Source of the DNA: Bacteriovoracaceae bacterium
GTDB taxonomy: Bacteria > Bdellovibrionota > UBA1018
Length of the DNA stretch: 14,420 bases
Direction of reading: 5' to 3'
NCBI GenBank assembly: GCA_947446835.1
Contig: CANFHS010000031.1
Location: 1 to 14,420, forward strand
Shown here: piece by piece, positions 1 to 6,733 of the stretch
How the letters are laid out: the number at the start of each line of letters is the position of its first letter
How positions within the stretch are numbered: position 1 is the first letter of the stretch
Notes under the pieces: generated by a model
Told to the model about the DNA's origin: nothing
The model's database searches: none
What the model saw: the letters and a program-made list of their open reading frames with translations, nothing else
Translations under genes and position numbers: made by a program

Positions 1-498
1 GGTGTAGGTCGAATCGCCGGAAACGGCCACCTCGTTGAGCCGCTCGACGGCGGTGAGGATGTCGCCTTCGGAGAGTTCCTGGTGGTCCGAGTAGCGCATC
101 ACCCGGCGGGCAATGAACTGCTTTTCCTGTGGGTAGGTGCGCAGGACGCGGAAAGCCAGCACCGGATCCTCGTCGCGCTTGAGCAGCAGGATCCGGCCGA
201 CCTGGGGTTTGGCCGCCGCCGGATCGTTGAAAAGGTAGACGTGCGACGTGCCGCTCCTGCGGGCCACGCGGACCTCGAAGGTCCGCGCTTCGATGTTCGA
301 CAGCTCGTCGTCGCGGACCGCGGGCGGGAAGGCATCCGTATCGTGGGCCGAGATCTCGGGATGGACCGCGGGGGCGGCCCCGGCCGGAGCGCCAAGCAGC
401 CCCGTTGACCACGCCACAAGGACGGGTGCAGCCGCTTTGACAAGCGCAAGGCGTTTCGTTCTAATGCCGCTCCATGGCCAGGCCCAAGCACGTTCCAT
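1..498 (-). CDS. Exported protein of unknown function, N-terminal part only
   Basis: The reading frame is open from an ATG at 498 down to base 1 and continues beyond the window; 166 residues are visible. I do not recognise the family. The N-terminus has a basic stretch (IRTKR, residues 12-16) followed by a hydrophobic, alanine-rich segment ending near residues 40-44 (GAAPA), which looks like a signal peptide. The mature part is mostly soluble. Its segment VGRILLLKRDEDPVLAFRVL (about 100-119) resembles the small beta-rich domains of envelope proteins that begin 'VGxI..l....ax..V'. It is divergent from the TPR-like gene at 564, with 65 bases between the starts. The start is uncertain: the N-region before the hydrophobic core is long (about 16 residues), and no strong ribosome binding site precedes the ATG. 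Export is reasonably supported; function is unknown. Confidence 0.7.
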   Translation of the reverse strand, partial: MERAWAWPWSGIRTKRLALVKAAAPVLVAWSTGLLGAPAGAAPAVHPEISAHDTDAFPPAVRDDELSNIEARTFEVRVARRSGTSHVYLFNDPAAAKPQVGRILLLKRDEDPVLAFRVLRTYPQEKQFIARRVMRYSDHQELSEGDILTAVERLNEVAVSGDSTYT

Positions 499-519
499 AT
501 GCCGGTTTTCCAAGTGTAG

Positions 520-533
520 CGGTCGCCCGACCG
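520..533. promoter_or_regulatory. Inverted repeat between divergent starts
   Basis: A perfect 6-base dyad, CGGTCG-CC-CGACCG, lies in the 65-base gap between the two divergent genes. It could be a regulator binding site acting on both promoters. It could also be chance in GC-rich DNA, since no convincing -35/-10 pair was found beside it. Confidence 0.25.
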
Positions 534-563
534 GGTGTCGAGGCAAGGCTGCGCGGTGGAGCG

Positions 564-1544
564 ATGGGGCGTGCGCTGGGCTGGGCGCTTGGCCTTGCGC
601 TGCTGGGAGTGCCCGGGGCCCGGGCCGATATCACCTTGACGCCCGAGACGGCCGAATCCACCGGCGTCACGCCTGCGCGCAACTGGGCCGAGTCGGCGGC
701 CAGCCTGCGGCGCGCCTGGGAGCGGAGCCCCTCGACGGAAACGGCGCTGGAGCTGTCCAAGGCGCTGGTTTTCCTGGGGCGTCGGGAGGAGGCGCTCCAG
801 GTGCTCTCCCAGGCCGAGCTTCACGCCCGGGGCGGAGTCCAGAAGGCGATTGCGGCGCGCGCGCGCATCGTTTCGCGGCAATTCCTCACGCACGCCACCT
901 TCCAGCTCCACCAGGATGGTCTCAACTTCATGAGGGCTCGCAAATACCGGGCGGCCCGGCAGCGCTTCGAGAAGGCACTGGAAAGCGAGAAGGACAATGT
1001 GGAGGTGCTGGTGCGTCTGGGCCAATGCCTGCTGCTGGAGGGGGATCGCGATGCCGCGGCCGAACGTCTGCGGCTGGCCCGCAGGTTCAATTCGGACGAG
1101 GCTGAGGTGGGCCTTTGGCTGGGTCGGGTCTTCCAGCTTCGGGGAGAGCTCGAACCCGCCCTTGCCGAACTGAAGGCAGCCAAGCTGGGCTTGCCCCGGT
1201 CGGAAGAGGCCCAGGTCTGGCTCGCCGAGGCGCTCGAGGCCTCCGGCGCGCGCGCGGTGGCCATGGCCCAGCTGGAACGCGACCTCAGGGACTCTCCCCT
1301 GAACGTGCGCAGCCTCATCACTCTGGCGCGCATGAGGTTCGACGGGAGCGGCGCGGATGCGGCTGCCCTTCGCCAGGTCAGCAAGGAGCTGCAGCTGGTG
1401 CGCAGTCGCCTGGCCCAGTACGAGGCGCCTCGCCCCGAGGGCGCCGAGTTCGTGCTCGATCTGCGTGAACCTCGCGAAGTGAAATCGCTTTTGGAAGAGC
1501 TGGAAGAGAAGCTCGAGAAGCGGCAGTCGGCTCCCCAGGGCTGA
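564..1544 (+). CDS. Exported TPR-like repeat protein
   Basis: The product has 326 residues. I chose the ATG at 564 because it follows a purine-rich GGTGGA and starts directly with a signal peptide: hydrophobic core at residues 4-16, likely cleavage after GARA (residue 21). The frame stays open upstream to 474, but that start would bury the signal peptide. The body is helical, with alternating A/L/G residues typical of tetratricopeptide repeats at about 57-90, 112-145 (YRAARQRFEKALESEKDN), 146-179 and 180-213. A charged C-terminal helix (305-321, rich in E, L and K) may be a short coiled coil. TPR proteins are protein-protein scaffolds; with a signal peptide this one should act in the periplasm or at the outer membrane. 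Its partner is unknown. The divergent exported gene may be functionally related. Confidence 0.8.
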   Translation: MGRALGWALGLALLGVPGARADITLTPETAESTGVTPARNWAESAASLRRAWERSPSTETALELSKALVFLGRREEALQVLSQAELHARGGVQKAIAARARIVSRQFLTHATFQLHQDGLNFMRARKYRAARQRFEKALESEKDNVEVLVRLGQCLLLEGDRDAAAERLRLARRFNSDEAEVGLWLGRVFQLRGELEPALAELKAAKLGLPRSEEAQVWLAEALEASGARAVAMAQLERDLRDSPLNVRSLITLARMRFDGSGADAAALRQVSKELQLVRSRLAQYEAPRPEGAEFVLDLREPREVKSLLEELEEKLEKRQSAPQG

Positions 1545-1571
1545 AGGGGCTTTTTCGTGGCGTTCAAAATC

Positions 1572-1601
1572 TTGACACCCTGGCTTGGGCCAACCTATGA
1601 A
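1572..1601 (+). promoter_or_regulatory. Sigma-70-type promoter of the deoxynucleoside kinase gene
   Basis: A perfect -35 hexamer TTGACA (1572-1577), an 18-base spacer and the -10-like TATGAA (1596-1601) place transcription start near 1608. That is about 25 bases before the chosen GTG start at 1633. It also argues against the in-frame upstream starts at 1585 and 1597, which would lie within or before the promoter. Confidence 0.6.
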
Positions 1602-1632
1602 ATGGATTCCGAGTCTCGGGGGGGATGAGATC

Positions 1633-2331
1633 GTGGATCAAAAAATCTTTGTCGCAGTCGCGGGTAATATCGGCACGGGCAAGACGACCTTGACCCAGAT
1701 GCTTTCCAAGCGCTTCGGCTGGGAAGCTCATTTCGAGGTCGTGGCGGATAACCCCTATCTGGCGGACTTTTACCGCGACATGACGCGGTATTCGTTCCCG
1801 CTTCAGATCTTCTTCCTGAACAACCGCTTCAAGGCCCATCAGGCGGTCACCCAGCGCACCAACAGCGCCATCCAGGATCGGACCATCTACGAAGACGCGG
1901 CCATCTTCGCCCGGAACCTGTTTGAGCAGGGGCAGATGGAAGAGCGCGATTACCGGAATTACCTGGAGCTTTACAAGGTCATGGTCGGGTTCCTGAATCC
2001 GCCGGACCTGATCATTTATCTGAGCAAGTCGTTGCCTCGACTGAAGCAGCAGATCCTGCAGCGCGGGCGCGAGTACGAAAAGAATATCCCCGATGAGTAC
2101 CTGATCAATTTGAACAGGTATTACGACGAGTGGATGGATTCCTATGATGTCGGCAAGAAGCTGATCATCGACACCGATGACCTGGATTTCGTGAAGAATC
2201 CGGGAGATTTCGACCAGATCTGCGCCCAGATCGTCGGAAACCTGCCCCAGCGGGATCTGTTTCTGGAATCCCGTGCGATGCCAGGCCTTTCGGTCGACAC
2301 GTCCAGCGGCCTCCACGCGGTCGCCCGCTAA
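1633..2331 (+). CDS. Deoxynucleoside kinase (dNK/dGK-dCK family)
   Basis: The product has 232 residues, the usual size of bacterial enzymes of this family. They phosphorylate deoxynucleosides with ATP for dNTP salvage in the cytoplasm. The P-loop GNIGTGKT is at residues 11-18. The DRT motif (82-84, in the stretch QDRTIYEDAAIF) matches the family's conserved D/E-R-S/T catalytic motif. The arginine-rich RGREYE (144-149) fits the lid that holds the phosphates. The GTG start at 1633 gives MDQKIFVAVAGN, the normal short N-terminus before the P-loop, and follows a G-rich stretch and the promoter at 1572-1601. Which base it prefers (dA, dG, dC or T) cannot be read from the sequence. The gene is followed by a lipoprotein gene after 64 bases. 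Confidence 0.9.
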   Translation: MDQKIFVAVAGNIGTGKTTLTQMLSKRFGWEAHFEVVADNPYLADFYRDMTRYSFPLQIFFLNNRFKAHQAVTQRTNSAIQDRTIYEDAAIFARNLFEQGQMEERDYRNYLELYKVMVGFLNPPDLIIYLSKSLPRLKQQILQRGREYEKNIPDEYLINLNRYYDEWMDSYDVGKKLIIDTDDLDFVKNPGDFDQICAQIVGNLPQRDLFLESRAMPGLSVDTSSGLHAVAR

Positions 2332-2358
2332 GGGTTTTTTTCAAGTCTCCTTCCTGGA

Positions 2359-2378
2359 TTCCCGAAAAGTGTCGGGAA
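2359..2378 (+). other. Stem-loop just upstream of the LysM gene ribosome binding site
   Basis: TTCCCGA (2359-2365) pairs perfectly with TCGGGAA (2372-2378) around a 6-base loop. The hairpin ends 2 bases before the ribosome binding site at 2381. No T-run follows, so it is not a canonical terminator. It may protect the 5' end of the message or modulate initiation. Confidence 0.4.
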
Positions 2379-2380
2379 CA

Positions 2381-2389
2381 GGGAGGAAG
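2381..2389 (+). promoter_or_regulatory. Strong ribosome binding site fixing the GTG start at 2396
   Basis: GGGAGGAAG ends six bases before the GTG at 2396. That GTG also begins a well-formed lipoprotein signal peptide, so it decides the start over the longer upstream open frame from 2273. Confidence 0.75.
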
Positions 2390-2395
2390 TGGGCT

Positions 2396-3253
2396 GTGAA
2401 GAAACCATCGCAGGTTGGGCAACTCTGGGTCGGCGTCGCACTCGCGATTGGCTTGAGTGCCTGTTCATTCTCCAAGAAAGCGGACTCCGATACGGCCCCG
2501 GAACTCGTCAGCGAGCCGGTGGCCCAGACCGACCCGGCCCCTCTGGACGCGGCCGAGACGCCGACCGCCCCTGCGTCAGAGGCTCCCACCAAGACCGAGC
2601 CCCAGGCCCAGGCCAAAGCGGAAGCTGTGAAGGCGGAAGCCCCCAAGGCGGAGGCTGCGCCTGCCCCGCAGGTTGCTCAGGCCGCTGAACCCGCCCAGGT
2701 CGCCGTCGCGACCACTGGCGCCTTCAGTGATTACCCGGTCCAGGCCACCGATACGCTGATGAAGATCGCCTTCGACACCTACGGCGATGTCTACCAGTGG
2801 AAGAAAATCTTCGAAGCCAACAAGGACCGCTTGAAGGATCCCAATGTCATTCCCGCGGGTACGGTCCTCAGGCTGGATCGCCCAGCCACTTCGTTCACCC
2901 TGGAGCGCCATGGGGAGCGTTACGTGATCCGGATGGGTGACACGCTGGGCACCATCTCGAGCAGCGTCTACGGCACGCCGTCGAAGTGGCGCAAGCTCTG
3001 GGACAACAACCGCCAGATGATCCGGGATCCCAACCGCATCTTTGCGGGCTTCACCCTTTATTATGTGCCGGAGCCCAAGGAGCAGGAACAGCCGCTGCTC
3101 AACTCGACTCCGCCCTTGGCCAAGGCGGCTCCCGTACCGTCCGCCCAGGAGCCCCAGCGGGCCCCTGCCTCGGCCGCAGGACCTTCGCTCGAATCTCTCC
3201 TGGCGCCCGCGCCTGCTCCGAGTCCTTCACCGACTCCCGCAGCGGGGAATTGA
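2396..3253 (+). CDS. Lipoprotein with two LysM peptidoglycan-binding domains
   Basis: The product has 285 residues. It has a lipoprotein signal peptide with lipobox LSAC (Cys23). A low-complexity linker of Ala, Glu, Pro and Lys follows (about 40-108), including a tandem KAEA-type repeat at 73-87. Next come two LysM domains: about 113-161 (start YPVQATDTLMKIAFDTYGD, ending in PAGTVLRL) and about 176-224 (YVIRMGDTLGTISSSVYG, ending FAGFTLYYVP). The tail (225-285) is rich in Pro, Ala and Ser. LysM domains bind the glycan chains of peptidoglycan, so this is probably an outer-membrane lipoprotein that reaches into the cell wall. No catalytic domain is present. The linker may be long enough to span the periplasm. 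It lies downstream of a nucleoside kinase with no obvious functional link; cell-wall recycling genes are 1.5 kb further on. Confidence 0.88.
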   Translation: MKKPSQVGQLWVGVALAIGLSACSFSKKADSDTAPELVSEPVAQTDPAPLDAAETPTAPASEAPTKTEPQAQAKAEAVKAEAPKAEAAPAPQVAQAAEPAQVAVATTGAFSDYPVQATDTLMKIAFDTYGDVYQWKKIFEANKDRLKDPNVIPAGTVLRLDRPATSFTLERHGERYVIRMGDTLGTISSSVYGTPSKWRKLWDNNRQMIRDPNRIFAGFTLYYVPEPKEQEQPLLNSTPPLAKAAPVPSAQEPQRAPASAAGPSLESLLAPAPAPSPSPTPAAGN

Positions 3254-3258
3254 GACGA

Positions 3259-3282
3259 CCCGGCCCCTCGTGGGAAGCCGGG
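3259..3282. terminator. GC-rich stem-loop between convergent genes
   Basis: CCCGGC (3259-3264) pairs with GCCGGG (3277-3282). An inner CCC (3265-3267) pairs with GGG (3272-3274) around loop TCGT. It lies six bases after the LysM gene stop and 29 bases past the stop of the opposing gene. There is no T-run on either strand, so a role as a bidirectional terminator or RNA 3'-end stabiliser is inferred from position only. Confidence 0.4.
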
Positions 3283-3311
3283 CCACCCCGAAAACCGGGC
3301 CTGGATGAGGC

Positions 3312-3896
3312 TCAGTTCGCTTTCTTGAACGAGGTCATTTCCATGGTCACTTCGCCCATCTGGCTGGCGGCGATCTGCTTCACGGAACCTTCCATCACGG
3401 TCTCGACCGGGTTTGCCCAGACTTCGATCTTGCTCGAGGACTTGGACTTGGCGATGACGTGCACGCACTTGAAGGTGCCGGCGGGAACGGTGATCTCGGC
3501 ATAGTCCTGCGAGATGACTTCGGGCTTCTCGTCGGGAATCTGGGCGTCCTGGCCGTTCTGTTTCATCTTCAGGATCTTGCCGTCGGCGCGGTCCATGAGC
3601 ATCTCGACGAGCTGCTTCTGGTTCATCAGGTTCATGTCCTGCTTGATCCAGACGGCGTTGCCTTCTTCGCTGGCCACCGACTTGGCGAGGGTGCCTTTGA
3701 CGAAGCCGAACATGGCCGTGACGTTGTAGTTGGCCGTCTCGCCGACCTTCCAGTTGATGAGGTTCATCGTCGAGACGTTGGTCACGGCGATCTGGCGGGC
3801 CAGCTGGCCGATGTCGAACTTCTGTTCTTCAGCCTGGGCGGCCGAAGCCGAAAGGCAGAGGGCCGAAGCGGCCAGCAAGGCAAAAAGAGTCTTCAT
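3312..3896 (-). CDS. Exported protein of unknown function with a conserved-looking VPAGTF motif
   Basis: The product has 194 residues. The ATG at 3896 is preceded by AAGGGGAAA at good spacing and starts a textbook Sec signal peptide (MKTLFALLAASALCLS, cleavage near AQA/EE at residue 22). The mature protein looks beta-rich: WKVGETANYNVT (49-60), ITVPAGTFKCVHVIAK (135-150), KIEVWANP (156-163) and VTMEMTSFKK (183-192). This order, a VPAGTFxC strand followed by a 'vW.NP' strand and a final 'M.L.SF' strand, recalls DUF3108-like periplasmic proteins, but I am not sure of the family. One cysteine (144) remains in the mature part. It is convergent with the LysM gene and divergent from the lipoprotein gene at 3970. 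It is probably periplasmic; function unknown. Confidence 0.82.
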   Translation of the reverse strand: MKTLFALLAASALCLSASAAQAEEQKFDIGQLARQIAVTNVSTMNLINWKVGETANYNVTAMFGFVKGTLAKSVASEEGNAVWIKQDMNLMNQKQLVEMLMDRADGKILKMKQNGQDAQIPDEKPEVISQDYAEITVPAGTFKCVHVIAKSKSSSKIEVWANPVETVMEGSVKQIAASQMGEVTMEMTSFKKAN

Positions 3897-3969
3897 GATT
3901 TTTCCCCTTGAACTTGATTCACTGCTTGAAAACCACGACGATAGACTAGCGAAGGTCGCTCGGAAGGCA

Positions 3970-4755
3970 ATGTCCAAACGCCCCTGTTTCATCTCTTTTT
4001 TGACGCTCCTGATCCTGTCGGGATGCAGCACTCCTCCTGCACCGCGCCCCGTGCGCTGGGATGAGCAGGTGCGTCACGATCAGGCCATCGGGAGCGCGCT
4101 TACACCGCATTTGGAAAAAAACCTGGAGTTCCGGAACGATCTCGAGCTCTCGGTCTATCTGCGCAAGATGGCCCAGGCCTTGGCGGACGAGACTCCGCCC
4201 TTGAAGGATGCTCCGGTGGGAGTCTTCGTGGTCCGCGAATCCGGAGGGCGCTGGCGCAGCTTCTCGCTGCCCGGCAATCGCGTCTACCTTCCGGCGGGCC
4301 TGCTCAGGCGACTCGAGTACGAGAGCGAGCTGGCTTCGATGCTGGCCTTCGAGCTGGCCAATCTGCTGAATCGCCATGCGGTGAAGCGGGCCACGCGCGG
4401 GCAGTCCCCGTTCCCGGTGGAGACGTCCGAAGTGGGCAGCTCCCCGGTCGAGCCAGTCCGTGAGCCCGACCTGCTCGGGCCCGCCGGCATCCTCTCCTTT
4501 TCGCAGGACGATCTGGTGGCCTCGGCCCAGACAGCAGTGGGCGTGCTTTACCGGACAGGGTACGATCCGAGAGGCATGACTTCCTTGTGGCAACGCATGG
4601 CCCAGGATCCCGAGCATTCCCCCTTTGATGCCCCGACGCTGGAGCGGCTCATCGAGAGCACGCGCCAGGCCATTGCCTTGAATGCACCCTTGAGGAACCC
4701 GATCGTGCGGTCGGAGGAGTTCCTCAAGATCAAACAGAGGATCCGGAGCCTTTGA
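3970..4755 (+). CDS. M48-like lipoprotein lacking the HExxH zinc motif (probable pseudo-protease)
   Basis: The product has 261 residues with a lipoprotein signal peptide and lipobox LSGC (Cys19). The ATG at 3970 follows GGAAGG. Residues 98-140 follow the M48 metalloprotease pattern of BepA/LoiP-type envelope proteins: SLPGNRVYLPAGLLRRLEYE, then ELASMLAFELANLLNRHAVKR. In active relatives the second part reads roughly 'ELAaVLAHEigHv..RHaVkr'. Here the zinc ligands are replaced: His by Phe127 and the second His by Asn131, with only Glu128 kept. YRTGYDPRGM (194-203) matches the family's 'AGYDP.am' segment, but the EAD motif before it is not recognisable. It is therefore predicted to fold like M48 but not to cleave. 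A chaperone or scaffold role in outer-membrane quality control is possible. AmgK follows 29 bases later on the same strand, so the two are probably cotranscribed. Confidence 0.75.
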   Translation: MSKRPCFISFLTLLILSGCSTPPAPRPVRWDEQVRHDQAIGSALTPHLEKNLEFRNDLELSVYLRKMAQALADETPPLKDAPVGVFVVRESGGRWRSFSLPGNRVYLPAGLLRRLEYESELASMLAFELANLLNRHAVKRATRGQSPFPVETSEVGSSPVEPVREPDLLGPAGILSFSQDDLVASAQTAVGVLYRTGYDPRGMTSLWQRMAQDPEHSPFDAPTLERLIESTRQAIALNAPLRNPIVRSEEFLKIKQRIRSL

Positions 4756-4771
4756 AAACAGGATTCCTAGC

Positions 4772-4779
4772 GGAGGTGA
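4772..4779 (+). promoter_or_regulatory. Ribosome binding site fixing the AmgK start
   Basis: GGAGGTGA ends five bases before the ATG at 4785. This favours that ATG over the in-frame TTG at 4752, which would overlap the stop codon of the upstream gene. Confidence 0.7.
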
Positions 4780-4784
4780 AGTCC

Positions 4785-5804
4785 ATGGTCGATCAGCTCA
4801 TCCAGGGCGAGGAAGAGGTTTCCCGGTTCGTGGAGCGTTCCGGAAGCATCGAGAAGCTGGTGAAGCTTCCCGGGGACGCCAGTACGCGTCGCTACTACCG
4901 GATCTTCACCAAGCAGGGCGAAACCTTCATCCTGATGCGCATGGAGCCCTTCGACAAGGAGGGCATGGGCCTTCCTTTCATCGTGGTGCGGAACCACCTG
5001 GAGCTGGCCGGGGTGGACGTGCCCCGCATCCTGGATATCGATCCGGCACGCGGATTCATCCTGCTGGAGGACCTGGGCGACGTGATGCTGCTCAGGAAGC
5101 TCCAGGAAGTCGCCACTCCCGATGTGGAGCGCCACATCTATGAGCGGGTCATCGATTCGCTCGTGAACATGCACCTCAAGGCTTCCCCCCGCGCGGGTGG
5201 GCCGGATCTGGACGCCTTCAAGCTGTCCTTCGACCGGGAGAAGCTGATGTGGGAGGTGAACTTCACCATCGAGCATTTCTACCTGACCTACCTCAAGCGC
5301 GAAATTCCGGCCGAACAGCTGGAGCTCATGCGCAGCAACTTCGAGGAGATCTGCCAGACGCTGGCCGATCAGCCCACCGTCTTCACCCATCGCGACTTCC
5401 ACTCGCGCAACGTCATGGTCCATGACAAGCGCCTGGTGATGATCGACTTCCAGGATGCCCGCATGGGCCCCGCCCAGTACGATCTGGCCTCGCTGCTTCG
5501 TGACAGCTACTACCAGCTGGAAGAAAAGCAGGTCGACCACCTCATCGACTATTACATCATCAAGTGGGAAGCGATGTCGGGCCAGGAAGTGGACCGCGAC
5601 GAGTTCAAGCGCATCTTCGACCTGATGGCTCTGCAGAGGAACTTCAAGGCCATCGGCAGCTTCGCCTCCTTCCTGAACCGCCGCGGAAACGCGACCTACC
5701 TGAAGTTCATCGGCAATACCTTCGAGAACGTCCGCCGCACGCTGCTGAAGTACCCCGAGTACTCCGGACTGCGCGAGGTGCTTTTCCACTGGTATTATTT
5801 CTGA
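4785..5804 (+). CDS. amgK: AmgK-type N-acetylmuramate/N-acetylglucosamine 1-kinase
   Basis: The product has 339 residues with the aminoglycoside-phosphotransferase (APH) fold. LPGDASTRRYYRI (28-40) matches the AmgK signature 'sADAS.RRYfR'. The catalytic loop HRDFHSRN is at 202-209. The metal-binding loop IDFQDARMGPAQYDLASLLRD (220-240) carries the FQDA..GP..YDLASLLRD pattern typical of AmgK rather than drug-resistance kinases. In Pseudomonas, AmgK phosphorylates MurNAc (and GlcNAc) at C1 with ATP; MurU then makes UDP-MurNAc. Here a MurU-like gene follows 17 bases downstream, the same gene pair and order, which strengthens the call. It acts in the cytoplasm. The M48-like lipoprotein gene precedes it and is probably in the same operon. 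Substrate preference is inferred from family and context. Confidence 0.85.
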   Translation: MVDQLIQGEEEVSRFVERSGSIEKLVKLPGDASTRRYYRIFTKQGETFILMRMEPFDKEGMGLPFIVVRNHLELAGVDVPRILDIDPARGFILLEDLGDVMLLRKLQEVATPDVERHIYERVIDSLVNMHLKASPRAGGPDLDAFKLSFDREKLMWEVNFTIEHFYLTYLKREIPAEQLELMRSNFEEICQTLADQPTVFTHRDFHSRNVMVHDKRLVMIDFQDARMGPAQYDLASLLRDSYYQLEEKQVDHLIDYYIIKWEAMSGQEVDRDEFKRIFDLMALQRNFKAIGSFASFLNRRGNATYLKFIGNTFENVRRTLLKYPEYSGLREVLFHWYYF

Positions 5805-5821
5805 GCCGAGGCAGGACGCCC

Positions 5822-6733
5822 ATGATCCACTCGGCCATGCTCATGACCGCGGGCCTGGGCACGCGCCTTCAGCCATACACCCTGAAGGTTTCCAAACCCC
5901 TGTTGCCGCTCATGGGTGTCCCGATGGCCCAATTCGCGCTGGACGCGCTGGGGGCCGCGCGGGTCGATCACGTGGTGGCCAACGTGCATCACCTGGCCGA
6001 GCTGACCCGGGCCGGGCTGGAGGGGCTCGAGGTCGCGTCCAGGGCGCGCCTGGAGATCAGCGACGAAAGCCGCGAGCTGCTGGGAAGCGGGGGCGGGATC
6101 CGCCAGGCGTTGCCTGCTTTTGCGGGTCAGCCGTTCTTCTACGCCAACGCCGATGTGCTGTGCCCGGTGGACTGGGCGGCGCTGGCCAAGCGCCATGCCG
6201 AGCTGCGCGCTCATCTCGGGGTGGTCATGACCCTGGCCGTCTTCGAGCAGGGACCTCCCGGAGGCCGTTACCGGGAAATCCACCTGGACGCGTCCCGCGA
6301 GCGGGTCGTGGGCCTGGGCGAGCTGGCCGAGCAAAAGCCCTTCTTTGTCGGGGCGGCTGTCCTCGAGCCCGAGGCTTTCCTGCACCTGACTCCAGGCAGG
6401 CCCGCTGACTTCGTGGCAGACGTGCTCCGTGGCGAGGTGGCCAAGGGTCGCGTGGGCGTGTTCTCCGGCCAGGGGCCGTGGATGGATATCGGTTCCCCTG
6501 CGCTCTGGCACGAAGCGCACCTTCAGCTGGCCCTGGGTCTGGAGCGCGGCACTTTGCCCGAGCTTTGGGCCCGGCGCATCTCCTCGTGCAAGGGCGCGGG
6601 GATGCGGATTGACCTGGCCAGAAGGCTCGTCCTTTATGGGGACGCGGACGGCCAGGGACTTCGTGACGGAATCCTGTTCAATGGAATCTGGACAGCTTGT
6701 CCAGAAGCTCGGGCCAGTTCCGGCCGGGCGTGA
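5822..6733 (+). CDS. murU: MurU-type N-acetylmuramate-1-phosphate uridylyltransferase
   Basis: The product has 303 residues. It belongs to the sugar-phosphate nucleotidyltransferase family. The nucleotide loop AGLGTRLQPYTLKVSKPLLPLMG (10-32) is intact. LGSGGGIRQALP (88-99) matches the 'tGGGi..aLp' base-recognition motif. NADVLC (109-114) stands where most relatives have N-G-D, with the metal-binding Asp kept (111). WMDIGSPALWHEAH (220-233) is the second metal motif. MurU converts MurNAc-1-P and UTP into UDP-MurNAc, bypassing MurA/MurB. The start at 5822 has GAGGCAGGA upstream. Position directly after AmgK supports MurU over glucose- or mannose-1-phosphate enzymes. Compared with short MurU proteins (about 220-240 residues) it carries about 65 extra C-terminal residues. 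The last 56 bases overlap the end of anmK on the other strand. Confidence 0.82.
   Translation: MIHSAMLMTAGLGTRLQPYTLKVSKPLLPLMGVPMAQFALDALGAARVDHVVANVHHLAELTRAGLEGLEVASRARLEISDESRELLGSGGGIRQALPAFAGQPFFYANADVLCPVDWAALAKRHAELRAHLGVVMTLAVFEQGPPGGRYREIHLDASRERVVGLGELAEQKPFFVGAAVLEPEAFLHLTPGRPADFVADVLRGEVAKGRVGVFSGQGPWMDIGSPALWHEAHLQLALGLERGTLPELWARRISSCKGAGMRIDLARRLVLYGDADGQGLRDGILFNGIWTACPEARASSGRA

Noticed and set aside
1533..1555. CCCC...GGGG with TTTTT after the TPR-like gene, as an intrinsic terminator
   Set aside because: The stem is only 4 base pairs with a 9-base loop and overlaps the stop codon; too weak to list.
2317..2341. GCGG/CCGC stem and seven T's after the kinase gene, as a terminator
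   Set aside because: The stem is 4 base pairs and is separated from the T-run by six bases; the T-run alone is not enough.
2615..2660. Tandem DNA repeat of GCGGAAGC-like units in the LysM gene
   Set aside because: It encodes the Ala/Glu/Lys linker; the repeats are imperfect and explained by low-complexity protein sequence.
3926..3947. TTGAAA and TAGACT as a promoter of the M48-like lipoprotein gene
   Set aside because: The spacer is only 10 bases, too short for a sigma-70 promoter.
4767..5789. Long open frame on the minus strand across amgK (340 codons)
   Set aside because: It is the antisense shadow of a well-supported kinase in GC-rich DNA; composition is odd (rich in H, Q, V) and no motif is recognisable.
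4785..5804. Aminoglycoside resistance kinase
   Set aside because: The APH fold is shared, but the FQDA..GP..YDLASLLRD pattern and the adjacent MurU point to AmgK, not drug resistance.
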